Of a DNA stretch of 64,000 bases, positions 1-10,538 are shown one piece after another. This stretch comes from Begonia masoniana (lineage: Eukaryota; Streptophyta; Magnoliopsida; Cucurbitales; Begoniaceae), in contig CM039509.1 of NCBI GenBank assembly GCA_022432975.1, forward strand, positions 42,628,209 through 42,692,208. The letters run 5' to 3'. The position numbers and the translations under genes are program-made. How positions within the stretch are numbered: position 1 is the first letter of the stretch; every line of letters begins with the position of its first letter. The notes under the pieces are model-generated. The model was not told where the DNA came from. It was given only the letters and a program-made list of their open reading frames with translations, and did not search any database.

Positions 1-1080
1 GACGGGTCGTAAAAAGGGGGTCGTCACAATCCCACATCGCTTGGGGAAGTATGTGGAAATGAAACATATGTAAAGAGACCCTCCCAACATAGCAAGATGC
101 ATTTTGGAGCACGATTGGCAACGGATCCCATAAGAACTCCGAAGTTAAAAGTGCTTTAGCGAGAGCAATTCCAGGTTGGGTGACCTTCTGGGAAGTTCTC
201 GCCAAACAAAGCCGTGAGGGGAGGATATTGGGCTGCTGCCCAATCCCCAAAGCGGACAATATCTTGCTGGGAATAGGGGTCGTTACAAATGGTATCAAAG
301 CCTGTACCCAACCGAAAATGTGGCCAACGAGGACGTTGGGCCCCCGAGGGGGGGTGATTGTGATGACCCGGATGTGTAAGTATGGTACGATGGCTGCACG
401 AAACGGAACCCGGATGGCGGTACGTCCGTGCAGGCGAACCGGAAGGTGACGGGTTGTAAAAAGGGGGTCGTCACAATCCCACATCGCTTAGGGAAGTATG
501 TGGAAATGAAACATATGTAAAGAGACCCTCCCAACATAGCAAGACGCATTTTGGAGCACGATTGGCAACGGATCCCATAAGAAATCCGAAGTTAAAAGTG
601 CTTTAGCGAGAGCAATTCCAGGTTGGGTGACCTTCTAGGAAGTTCTCGCCAAACAAAGCCGAAATGTGGCCAACGAGGACGTTGGGCCCCCGAGGGGGGG
701 TGATTGTGATGACCCGGATGTGTAAGTATGGTACGATGGCTGCACGAAACGGAACCCGGATGGCGGTACGTCCGTGCAGGCGAACCGGAAGGTGACGGGT
801 TGTAAAAAGGGGGTCGTCACAATCCCACATCGCTTAGGGAAGTATGTGGAAATGAAACATATGTAAAGAGACCCTCCCAACATAGCAAGACGCATTTTGG
901 AGCACGATTGGCAACGGATCCCATAAGAAATCCGAAGTTAAAAGTGCTTTAGCGAGAGCAATTCCAGGTTGGGTGACCTTCTAGGAAGTTCTCGCCAAAC
1001 AAAGCCGTGAGGGGAGGATATTGGGCTGCTGCCCAATTCCCAGAGCGGACAATATCTTGCTGGGAATAGGGGTTGTTACA
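1..1080 (+). mobile_element. Cassandra TRIM, three-LTR array (left end outside window)
   Basis: Three LTR copies stand in a row: 1-287 (5' part outside the window), 359-660 (3' end deleted) and 705-1080 (complete, 376 bp, TGTGATGACC to GTTGTTACA). Between LTRs lies a tiny internal region of about 71 bp with a tRNA-Met-type primer-binding site (TGGTATCAAAGC, from 290) and a G-rich polypurine tract just before each TGTGATGACC. No coding capacity is present. The LTR core is derived from 5S rRNA, which is the hallmark of Cassandra terminal-repeat retrotransposons in miniature. The second LTR lost its 3' end and most of the following internal region at a CCG microhomology near 660. The element lies in the RNase H region of Copia-A: the flank at 1081 reads directly into that gene. 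Confidence 0.9.
121..203 (+). promoter_or_regulatory. 5S rRNA-derived Pol III promoter segment in the Cassandra LTR
   Basis: GGATCCCAT-AGAACTCCG-AGTTAA, then GCGAGAG and GGTTGGGTGACC, follow the 3' two thirds of plant 5S rRNA including box A, intermediate element and box C. Further copies are near 569-650, 915-996, 25924-26006 (minus), 26363-26444 (minus), 39010-39092, 39335-39416, 39794-39876 and 40254-40334. All carry substitutions and are embedded in LTRs, so these are captured promoter-like sequences and not ribosomal genes. Whether they are transcribed cannot be seen from sequence. Confidence 0.8.
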
Positions 1081-4000
1081 CGATGTGCTTAGTCCTAGAG
1101 TGTTGAATAGGATTTTTTGAAATTTTGATAGCACTTGTATTATCACATCTGATCGGAATTCTATCATAGGAGATATTATAATCCTCTAGAATTTGCTTCA
1201 TCCAAAGCATTTGAGCACAGCAACTACCGGCGGTAATATATTTACTTTTGGCAGTTGAAAGTGCTACAGAATTCTGCTTCTTAGAGTACCAAGATACGAG
1301 TGATTCTCTTAGGAACTGACATGTCCCACTAGTGCTTTTTCTATCAATTAGACTTCCTGTATAGTCTGAGTCTGAGTATCCTACAAGATCGAATGATGTA
1401 CTCTTTGGATACCATAATCCTAGATCATAAGTTCCACTTAGATATCTGAATATTCGTTTAACTGCATTTAAGTAGACTCCTTGGGAGAAGCTTGGAACCT
1501 AGCACATAGGCACACACTAAACAAGATGTTCCGGTCTACTAGCGGTTAAGTAGAGAAGTGAACCAATCATTCCTCTATATTTTTTGATGTCTACATTTAT
1601 GTCATTCTCATCTTTGTCCAATTTAGTAGTGGTACTCATTGGGGTTCTAGCTGGTTTAGAAGAACTCATTCCAAATCTCTTTAAGAGCTCTTTAATGTAT
1701 TTTTCTTGACAGAAGAAAATACCATTTGGATTTTCACTAATCTGAAAACCTAGGAAGAATTTTAACTCCTCCATTATACTCATCTCAAATTCACTTTGCA
1801 TTAGAGAGGAGAATTCATCACACAGTGAGACATTAATTGAACCGAAAATAATATCATCGACATAGATATGTACAATGAGTATGTCTTTGTCCTTTTGTGT
1901 GGTAAATAAAGTTGAATCGGTTTTACCCTTTTTGAACTTCCTTTCCTCAAGGAAATTTTTCAACCTATCATACCAAGCTCTAGGAGCTTGCTTATTAAGT
2001 CCATATAAAGCTTTCTTGAGCTTGAACACATGATCAAGCTTGTCTTAAGCTTCGAAACCAACGGGTTGCTCTACATAAACTTCTTCCATGATATATCTAT
2101 TTAGAAAAGCACTCTTTACATCCATTTGAAAGAGTGCGAAGTTCTTGTAGCAAGTATAGGCCAAGAGCATCCTAATTGACTCCAAGCGAGCTACTGGAGC
2201 AAAGGTTTCTTCAAAATCTATCACTTCTTATTGATTGTACCCTTGGCAACCAATCTAGCCTTGTTTTTAACAACTATTCCATTTTCATCCAACTTATTCT
2301 TAAAAATCCATTTGGTTCCTATAATTGGATGATCATGAGGTCTTGGAACAAGTTCCCATACATTATTCCTTTCAAATTGATTCAACTCTTCTTGCATGGC
2401 TACTATCCAATTTTCATCTAACTCGGCTTCCTCAAATTTCTTAGGTTCTATTTGAGAGATGAATGCAACATTAGCACAAAGATTCCTAAGAGAGGCTCTA
2501 GTTTTGACTCCTAAGGAAGGATCACCTAGAATGTCATCTATGGGATGATTTTTGACATATCTCCAATTCTTAAGAAGATCATCATTCGAATTTTGGATTG
2601 ACACAACTCCTAAAGAGTTTGATGGAGGATGGGAATTTCTATGCTTTCACTTGGCTTATCCAGAGAGAGAGAATCCATTTGATTTTCTAAATCATCATCC
2701 TTTCTACATTCATTGTAGATTGAGGAGTTTCATCAAAGTTAACATGCATGGATTCTTCAATTACTAGAGTCATTTTGTTGAACACTCTATAGGCTTTGCT
2801 AGAGGAGGAATAACCCACAAAGATTCCAATGTCCATTTTAGAATCTAATTTGGCCAAGTTCTCCTTTGTATTAAGGATGAAACACTTACAACCAAAAACT
2901 CTAAAGTATTTGACACTAGGAGACTTGTCATTCCATAACTCATAGGGGGTTTTCTCTAGAATCGGTCTTATAGAGACTCGGTTTAGCACATAACAAGCTG
3001 TGGAAATAGCTTCTGCCCAAAAATATTTTGGAAGAGAATTCTCATTAAACATGGTCCAAGCAAGCTCTTGAAGAGACCTATTTTTCCTCTCAATGACACC
3101 ATTTTGTTGAGGGGTCCTAGGAGATGAGAAATTGTGCTCAATTCCATGTTTGAGGCACAAGAGTTCAAATCGCTCATTCTCAAATTCTCCACTATGGTGA
3201 GATCTTTTTCATTTTGAACTCTTTTCCTACAGCTAGAAAAGATGTCAAATGTTTCGTCCTTTGTCTTTAGGAAAAACACTCATGTGTACCTAGAGAAGTC
3301 ATCTACTATAACATAGGCATAAAGTTTTCCCCCTAGACTAGCCACATTAGAAGGACCGAAAAGATCCATGTGAAGTAGTTGTAGGGGCTTGGATGTAGAG
3401 ATTGCATTCTTTGATGCAAAAGAACTTTTGATTTGCTTGTCCATTTGACAAGCTTCACAAACTTTATCCTTCTCAAAGGATATTTTTGGAATCCCTCTAA
3501 CTAGATTATTCTTAGTGATCTTAGCTAAGGTATCCATACCTACGTGTCCTAATTTTCTATGTCAAATCCAACTATCAATCAACAGATTCACAGCAAAACA
3601 TTTCTCATCAATATGTTCGAAGTTATCTAAATCAATAATATAAACATTTTCTTTCCTATAACCTTTAAACAGAATCTTGCTATTTGAAACATCTTTAATC
3701 ACACATGCATTTGATTTAAATATGACTTTGTAACCCTTATCACACAGTTGACTGATACTTAACAAGTTGTGTTTCAAATCATCAACTAATAGTACATTCT
3801 CAATAATAGGGTTGGTAGGATTACCTATATTGCCGATGCCAACAATCTTACCCTTTTGATTTCCACCAAAAGTAACTTTTCCTTTCTTCTTGTTGACAAA
3901 AGCAAACTTTGTTGAGTCTCCCGTCATATGCCTCGAGCATCCACTATCAAGGTACCATTGATTCTTCTTGGGAGAACTATCAACCTACAAAATAGTAATC

Positions 4001-5550
4001 AAGTGGTCTTCTTAGGTACCCAAATCTTTTGGGTCCTAGCGTTAGGTTTGGTTCTCTTAAGAACCCATTGTAATGTACTATTTGATTTCTTACCAAGTTT
4101 CAAAGAACATTCATATTATTTATGTCTTATCTCATTACATGCATGGCAGGTAGTTGATTTTACAAAGAAATTCTTATATGCTTTTTTTTATTAAACCTTT
4201 CATATCTTAAACCTACTTGATCAAATGTCACTTTTTGACTGCCTAACAACATGTTCAAGTTCTTGCTACCGTTAGTAAATTTAAGAATAATGTTATTCAA
4301 ATTCTCATTTCTACTTTTAAGATCATTTATCTCATTTTCATGCATGTTGACTTCTTTAGCATGCTTTTCGACTAAGTTACTGTTTTCCTTTTATAATGAA
4401 TTAAATTTAGCTTTTAACATACTAAACTATTTTACTAAGTCATTGAATGCCTCAATTAAATCACCATCATCAGTTTCACTATCACTAGAGGAAAGACTAA
4501 CCTCATTTTCGTGTGTCATGAAGCAAAGGTTGGTGACTTCCTCATCTGCTGAAGAAGTGTCACTTTCACTGTCATCCCAAGTGGCCTTAATAGCTCTCTT
4601 CTTGAACTTCTTGAGTCCTTTCTTAGTTTGAGGACATTCAGCCTTGATGTGCCCTGGCTTCCCACACTCAAAACAAATGATCTCCTTATCTTTTTGAGGC
4701 TTGTCTCCCTTTGAGAATCTCATACCTTACATCCTTTCCGTAGGAGGAATTTTGCTGAATTTTCTCGTTATAAATGCAATCTCTTCATCATCCTCTTCTT
4801 GTTCAGACTCTTCAGGTTTGCTTGATGAGGTCTTGAGAGCAATGTCTTTTCTCTTGGAGACTTCCTTTTCTTTAAGATCTTCCTTCTCATTGGCTCTCAT
4901 TGTTATCTCATGCGTCATGAGAGAGCCAATAAGTTTTTCCAACTTGAGGATTTTGAGATCCCTAGCTTTTTGAATGGCTGTCACCTTGGGTTGCCATCCT
5001 CTTGGTAGACACCTAAGAATCTTTCTTACCAATTCTTCATTTGGATATGTTCTATCAAGTACTTTCAAACTATTAGTAATGTTAGTAAAATGAGTAAACA
5101 TTGAACTAATAGATTCATCCTTTTTCATAGAGAATAATTCATATTCGTGCACCAACATACTCATTTTACTTTACTTTACTTGATTTGTTCATTCATGAGT
5201 TATTTCAAGTAAACACAAAATCTCAAATGCACTATCACACTCTTGTACCCTATTAAATTCATCTCTAGTTAAGGCACAATACAAGGTGTTTATTGTTTTG
5301 GCATTTAAACTTAGATTACGTTTATCCGAATCATCTAATTCATTTATCGGCTTTGGAACACTTACACCATTTTCAGTTTTCATAGCTTTAAATAGACCAT
5401 TTTCAATAATACTCCATAATTCATAGTCCATTGCTTGAATAAAAATTCTCATCCTAACTTTTCAATATACATAGTCATTACCATCAAATAGGGGTAGTCT
5501 AGAAGTGGATTGTCCCTCTACGTGTGAAGTGTTTGTGTTGAATGCCATTG
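1081..5550 (-). pseudogene. Copia-A gag-pol polyprotein remnant
   Basis: Gag begins near 5550 (MAFN...) and carries the UBN2-type capsid region and one CCHC knuckle (CFECGKPGHIKAEC, about 4650). Protease and GAG-pre-integrase pieces lie at 3562-3927, the integrase with HH-CC and QQNGVIERKN at 2687-3537, the reverse transcriptase at 1517-2604 with YVDDIIFG, and RNase H remnants at 1081-1500. Order gag-PR-INT-RT-RH is that of Ty1/copia. Stops and frameshifts break every domain, for example a TGA at the HRKLGHVG integrase start and TAA near 2046. As in Copia-D, gag ends at a stop just after WVPKKT and protease lies in another frame. It cannot make a functional polyprotein. Confidence 0.87.
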
Positions 5551-5923
5551 TAAATGTATCAGAATTTTTTTTAACTTACAAATATGACCATATTCAACCT
5601 CGCTCTGATACCAATTGTAGGATCGTAATTGTCTAAGAGGAGGGGGGTGAATTAGAAATTTCTTAACCTAATCATTTTTAACAATGCAAATTAGTTTTAT
5701 ATTATCTTTTCTCTTTGTATGCAATTACTAACAAATACATAAAAGTAAGAGTAAAAGAAAGAAATTGACACCGATATTTTTACGTGGTTCGACCAACCTT
5801 GCCTACGTCCACGCTTCAAGGTTTTCCTGTAACGACCACAGCCCGGCCCACAGCCCTCAAGCCCAGAAGACCGAGCCCAGAAGTCGTGCATCCCTGCCAT
5901 GTGTGTCCCCTCAGGGCGGTCCA

Positions 5924-5986
5924 AGCTCAGTGGTACTCCTCATTCGTAGCCTGGGTGCTTGTCCCTGAGGGCCTGGGTTCGAGTGG
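5924..5986 (+). promoter_or_regulatory. tRNA-like A box / B box pair
   Basis: AGCTCAGTGGTA (5924-5935) is a canonical tRNA D-arm/A-box string, and GGTTCGAGTGG (5976-5986) matches 9 of 11 positions of the B-box GGTTCGANTCC, with tRNA-like spacing of 40 bp. They lie in the unique centre between the long inverted arms of the foldback element, as in a tRNA-derived SINE head. There is no intact tRNA fold, so this is a fossil or internal Pol III promoter and not a tRNA gene. Confidence 0.55.
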
Positions 5987-6119
5987 GGAGGAAGGCAAAA
6001 ACCCACTGCAGGGGGTGGGAAGATCGTGAGTACACGTGGACCGCCCTGAGGGGACACACGTGGCAGTGATGCACGACTTCTGGGCTCGGTCTTCTGGGCC
6101 TGAGGGCTGTGGGCTGGGC

Positions 6120-6161
6120 TGTGGTCGTTACAAAAAAGGCGCCTTTTTTGTAACGACCACA
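6120..6161. repeat. Perfect 42-bp palindrome
   Basis: The 42 bp centred on GGCGCC read identically on both strands with no loop; the arm is TGTGGTCGTTACAAAAAAGGC. It joins the two inverted-repeat units of the foldback element at their facing TGTAACG ends, as expected for head-to-head joined copies. Confidence 0.9.
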
Positions 6162-6754
6162 CCCCGACCACAGCCCTGCCACGTGGCAGTGATGCGCGAC
6201 TTCTGGCCTCGGCTTCTGGGCTTGGTCTTCTGGGCCTGAGGGCTGTGGGCCGGGCTGTGGTCGGGGTGTGGTCGTTACATTTCCCCTTGAAGATCCTTTC
6301 CTTCAACTCAACGAAATTTCTTGATCGAACTTCACGGGCGGCGATCTACTGCCTTACAACTTTGGATTGAACTTCACGGGCGTCAATCCACTGCATTCAA
6401 GTTTTACAATGTTGAGAAATATAGAGCACAAAGCTACACTCTCTCAAAAAATAAAATCTCAAGTTTAGGTGTAGAGAGGTATAGAGAATCAAGGAGTATT
6501 ACAAACTTAAGCTCGTGAGATATTAGAGAAAATTGTTCAAGTTGGCAAAAGTTCTTCTCTCGAGCTACTATTCTTCCTTTTATAGTGGTGTCTGTAAATT
6601 GCTTCTCATTCGGACGACTCCTTGTTTCCGTACTAAAAATATGACTGTTGAGAAGAATCCGTACGTAGAAAACTAGCCGTTGTGGTCTGTAATCAATATT
6701 ACTCGCAGCGGAGGTCTTCTTAATTTAGATGATGTTATCCTAGTAGATGAAATC

Positions 6755-7090
6755 TTTGTTCGGTCGACTTCGTTATTCGTTCGGCTTCTTTATTGGTTTT
6801 GGTCGACAATGATTTCGGTAGACGTCAGAATTCGATCGACTTGACTATGTTCGTCATTGATTTCGATAGGGTTGACTTGACTTTGTTCGGTATTGATTTT
6901 GGTAGACTTCACAATCTGGTCGACTTGACTATGTTCGGTATTGATTTCGGTAGACTTTAGAATCTGGTCGACTTGACTTTGTTCGGTATTGATTTCGGTA
7001 GACTTCAGAATCTGGTCGACTTGACTTTGTTTGGTATTGATTTTGGTAGACTTCAGAATCTGGTCGACTTGACTTTGTTGCAGAGTCGTA
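6755..7090. repeat. Tandem array, about 48-bp unit, in the Copia-A LTR
   Basis: Units containing TGTTCGGTATTGATTTCGG and CTGGTCGACTTGACT recur at about 48-bp spacing (GTTCGG or GTTTGG at 6884, 6933, 6981 and 7029), with more degenerate copies before and after. The array is LTR-internal and non-coding. The open frame through it (6929-7210, minus) is a by-product of the unit length. Confidence 0.75.
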
Positions 7091-7467
7091 CTTGGTTTTG
7101 GTCGACGTTGCTTTCGGTAGACATATCTGCCGGATGACTTTCAATTCCGCCAGCGGTCGATGTTCCTTTTGGAAGACTACTAGCGGTTGATGTTTAATTA
7201 GTCCCACCATCAGTCGATGTTCATTTTGGCAGACAACTTAAATGTCTGGTTGGCATTGTGCATACACCATTCTTGGCTACCAACACTTAATCACAAACAT
7301 TAGAAAACTTAATACCCTTTTTAAGGGGCATTTCCAGTAAAAATAGTTAATCACGAACCATATCTTCATTAAGCATTCATCTACTCATTCATTTAAGATA
7401 ATCAATTTATATCACATGAATTACATCATCAAAAACATAGCTAGACTTAAACACATTTTAAGTTAAC

Positions 7468-8795
7468 TGAAAGGTCTACCCAGAGCTATTTAAGTAATAC
7501 TTTAAATTTCAAAGACGAACTTTCTTTTAAGGAGGGGAGATTGTAACAGTTTAGGGTTCAAATTCAGATTTAAATTTGAAAATCCCCAAATCAATCCAAA
7601 ATAAAAAACCTAATCTAAGATTTGATTTCTAAAATCCCTAAGATATCGATCCTATAAGAATCTAGTCTGAAAATCGTCCAAATTCTGATGAAGACCAGAT
7701 TCAACAGAGAGCATCTTTGAAAATCCGAGTTGAATTCAGATTTCTTTGAGACGGAAAATTTGAGCTGAACTCGAATTTCTCGGAGAAGTTAGTACATAAC
7801 TTCTCCTATACAAAGAGAAGCTCGGTGAAGAGGGAAAGCACACCAAAGCGAGCTCTCTCTCTCTCTCCCTCTCGAGTTCTTCAATCAAAGAACTCTTACC
7901 TCAGTTTTTACAGTCTTTGACCACCGCTCGGCCTTCAGACGCAGCAAGAACTCCGACCGAGGAGGCAGTAGCTACACTCGAGAAGTCAAGCTCCTCGGCG
8001 AACCTTCTTCGGTACAATGATCAACCACCATCGGCGTAAGTTTAAAACAACAAAACCAGTTCACTTTGACAGACATAGTTGAACCAAACCCACCCAACCG
8101 AACCGAATCAGCCCAGCCAAACCAGATCCGGTCCAACTGAACTGGACCCGACCTAAATTCTGTCATGAGTCATACCGAACCAATTTAAGATTTTACCAGT
8201 AAGGAATTTCTTCTTAAATTATTTTGAAATGGATTTATTAAAGTGAGAAATTAATATCCAATATTTTATTTGGGCAGAAAAATTCTAAAAGTCATCTGAA
8301 CCAACCCAAATTTTGACCCGATCCAACCAAAGATCACACGTAAGGAAATTCTGCCTAAATTCTTCTAAAATTGAATTTACTTAAGTGAGAATTTGACACC
8401 AAGATTTTATTTAAGCAAGATATTATTGAAATATTGAAAAATCCCGATAAACCCTAACCGCTTGGAATCCAAGTAAGTGAATTGACTACAACCCTGCATC
8501 ACAAAATCTATGTTATTTTCTTATTATTGTTTTATTATTTTATTACATGTTTTTGATATTTGAGCAAGCATGTTTATGCATTGATATAGAATTGTATAAA
8601 GATAAAATTGGTAGGACATTTTGTATGTGTATATAATATTTCAATTATTATTTAAAGATTTTCAATATTATAAAATTAGAGTTTTTAACGCTTGAATTTA
8701 AACCTAAATCAATTTGAGAAATTTTTTTAAGATTTTCAAAATTAAGATTCAAATTGAGAAAATTAAATTGAGAATTTTAGAATTGGGGCATCACA
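7468..8795 (+). mobile_element. Ty3/gypsy 3' end and LTR
   Basis: 7468-7541 is the end of an internal region, with the coding tail FKDELSFKEGR and a polypurine tract AAGGAGGGGAGA directly before an LTR that runs from TGTAACAG (7542) to GGCATCACA (8795), 1254 bp. A GACGAA..TTC-TTTAAGGAGGGGAGA end is typical of Tekay/Del chromoviruses, which is where I place it. Everything upstream was displaced by Copia-A and is outside the window. No intact TSD can be checked because only one end is present. Confidence 0.7.
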
Positions 8796-10463
8796 GATGC
8801 TCCTAAAGTAGTACAATTGCATTAACAAACATTTTATTTTGCCAATTTACTTCTCACTTTGAGTTAATTTACCTTCCACATCCAAAATTTATATTGCCTC
8901 CGAAATTAAAAAAAAAATCAAATTATATAATTTCAAATTTCACCAAAAAAGAACAAAAATATAAAATAAAAAACAAGAATGTGACAGAGACCTAACAGAT
9001 GATCTTCCTCTAGTTTCCTCGGATCACATTTCCCGCACCCCATGTCACCAAGGTGGATGCATATCTTGGATGCTCAGCTTCATAATCTAGAAAATTAGAA
9101 AAACAGAAATGAAAACAAGTAAACACCAACCCAAAACTAAAGAAACTAAAACCCGAAATCCCACACCTGAGCAAATGCAAAGAAGCAAGGAAAGTAGAAA
9201 AAAACCCGAACATAGAAGGAATGGCCGACACGAACAGGAAATCATCGTAGCCCTCAACAGAGAAGAGAGAAGAAACAGTGAAGCAAGGGAGCACGAAGCA
9301 ACGAGAAGCAATCGCAGAGCACAGAGAGAAAGAGAGGACGAAGACACAAAGGAGAAAATGATGAAACGAGAAGGATGAGGGAAAGAGAAGCAAGTCTGCA
9401 AATTTAGGTTTCCCACGTAGAAATGATTATAAATCCAGCTCCTCATGCAACGAAATAACAACGAAAAGATATCAACAGAAGATTTTTTTTTTTAATTTTG
9501 AATTATTTAATTCATTAAAAGAAAATAGGGACTTTCTCTCTTTTAAGAACGATATATATATATATATATATATATAAATTTTGCTCACATTATTATTTCA
9601 GTACTTGTTTAAATTTAAATTCTTAATTATTTTTATAAAAATGATAAATGTATGTAATTTCTAACCACTCATATTTTGAAATCTAGTTAATTTGATTATA
9701 ATTAAGAGTTGCCGCTCCATAAAAGAACTAGTCAATGGTTGCATCAGTCTGTCCTTCTACCGGATCGAAGATGCTAAGAATGTTGTAAAAACAAATTGAA
9801 TTCAGTTCTATTCTCTTTGTTTTCCAATAACAAAAAAAAAAGAATCTGACGAGAAAGATGTTTTAGATCTCTCATTTATCAGGATCAATATAATTTTGGA
9901 GTCAAATAATCTGAGCTGTGAGCTAATGGTTCCCATAGTTTGGAACCAAAATTGAAATCGTTGATAGCTGAAAATGAATCAAACAAACAACCAATCAAAT
10001 TGTATGGTGAGGTACAGATCAATTCTAAAATAAAATAAATATTATATATAGATTTTGGATATGCTTTATTAGGTTTGGGTCGAATAATAAGTTATTTCAA
10101 ATTTGTGTCGGGTTTTAATCAAAATTTAGGTCGAATTTATGATCCACAATTTAGTTTGATTATGGTGTTTTGGCCCTAAAATCACCAACCGAATTGCACA
10201 CACTTCTTCTATGTTCAAATAGGATATGGTTCCTACAGAGGTGGGAACCATAATCGAATTGTTAGTTCGAGTCCGAATCGAACCACCTCTACTCTCATTA
10301 GATTTTTAATATGAAGTTTATCATCTAATTATACATTTTAATTTTAACTTCTAATTGATGTGAGGTTCTGTTTTGTTCATGAATTAATGTAATAGTCAAG
10401 ATAAACTAATAAGGTAATTATCAAAATGGATCCTGAACACCTTAAGCTTTTAATTTCGTCAAT
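8796..10463. other. Non-coding stretch downstream of the bHLH pseudogene
   Basis: AT-rich sequence with many homopolymer runs. I see no conserved protein. Opposing short frames at 9010-9461 follow a purine-rich stretch (GAGAAGAAAC-like) and look compositional, although a minus-strand fragment ending WGAGNVIRGN could be a lost exon. The last 100 bp before 10464 would be the 3' flank of the bHLH gene. Confidence 0.5.
9551..9577. repeat. (TA)n microsatellite
   Basis: An uninterrupted run of about 13 TA dinucleotides between GAACG and AATTTTG. Confidence 0.95.
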
Positions 10464-10538
10464 TTATACCTCATAATTTAAGTCATTAACAAGGGTATTG
10501 ACATTACTTGTCCTTTGCCTCTTAACAATTGTTGAAGA

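Larger units (their letters stand above)
5828..6279. mobile_element. Foldback TG...CA element with 5-bp TSD and tRNA-like centre
   Basis: The 452-bp insert begins TGTAACGACCACAGCC and ends GGTGTGGTCGTTACA. It is flanked by a perfect 5-bp duplication TTTCC (5823-5827 and 6280-6284), and removing it restores the Copia LTR sequence. It consists of two inverted-repeat units, 5828-6132 with arms of about 100 bp and about 6150-6279 with arms of roughly 60 bp, joined by a perfect palindrome. TG/CA ends and a 5-bp TSD indicate integrase-type insertion as for LTR retrotransposons, yet no primer-binding site or polypurine tract is evident. It resembles no family I can name. A solo LTR of an unusual TRIM is the simplest reading. 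Confidence 0.65.
1081..7467 (-). mobile_element. Copia-A: Sirevirus-like Ty1/copia element, decayed
   Basis: Reading on the minus strand: 5' LTR 5616-7467, a tRNA-Met-type primer-binding site (complement of GCTCTGATACCAAT) directly inside it, then gag, protease, integrase, reverse transcriptase and RNase H down to 1081. There the Cassandra array interrupts the coding sequence at the RNase H motif IQHSRTKHI. The 3' end and 3' LTR must lie left of the window. Proteins and LTR ends are clearly the same family as Copia-D (45332-57300), but this copy has many stops and frameshifts and is older. The outer LTR end runs into the 3' end of a gypsy element, so Copia-A inserted into that element. Confidence 0.88.
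5616..7467 (-). repeat. Copia-A 5' LTR
   Basis: Starts TGTAGGATCG next to the primer-binding site and ends near 7467 in TTAAGTTAAC, matching the Copia-D LTR (TGTAGGATCGG...TTAAGTCAACA). Shared landmarks are the GGGGGGTGAATTAGA block, the ACGTGGTTCG block and the AATACCCTTTTTAAGG block near the end. It is interrupted by the foldback element at 5828-6279 and contains its own tandem array at about 6755-7090, unrelated in sequence to the array at the same place in Copia-D. Confidence 0.8.

Noticed and set aside
121..996. 5S rRNA gene cluster
   Set aside because: Only the 3' part of 5S is recognisable, with many substitutions, and each copy lies in an LTR with primer-binding site and TSD: Cassandra, not rDNA.
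5924..5986. tRNA gene
   Set aside because: A and B boxes are present but no acceptor stem or anticodon arm folds.
9010..9461. Overlapping hydrophobic frames on the minus strand as a membrane protein gene
   Set aside because: The frames overlap in two registers over a purine/pyrimidine-biased stretch and show no domain or splice-site support.
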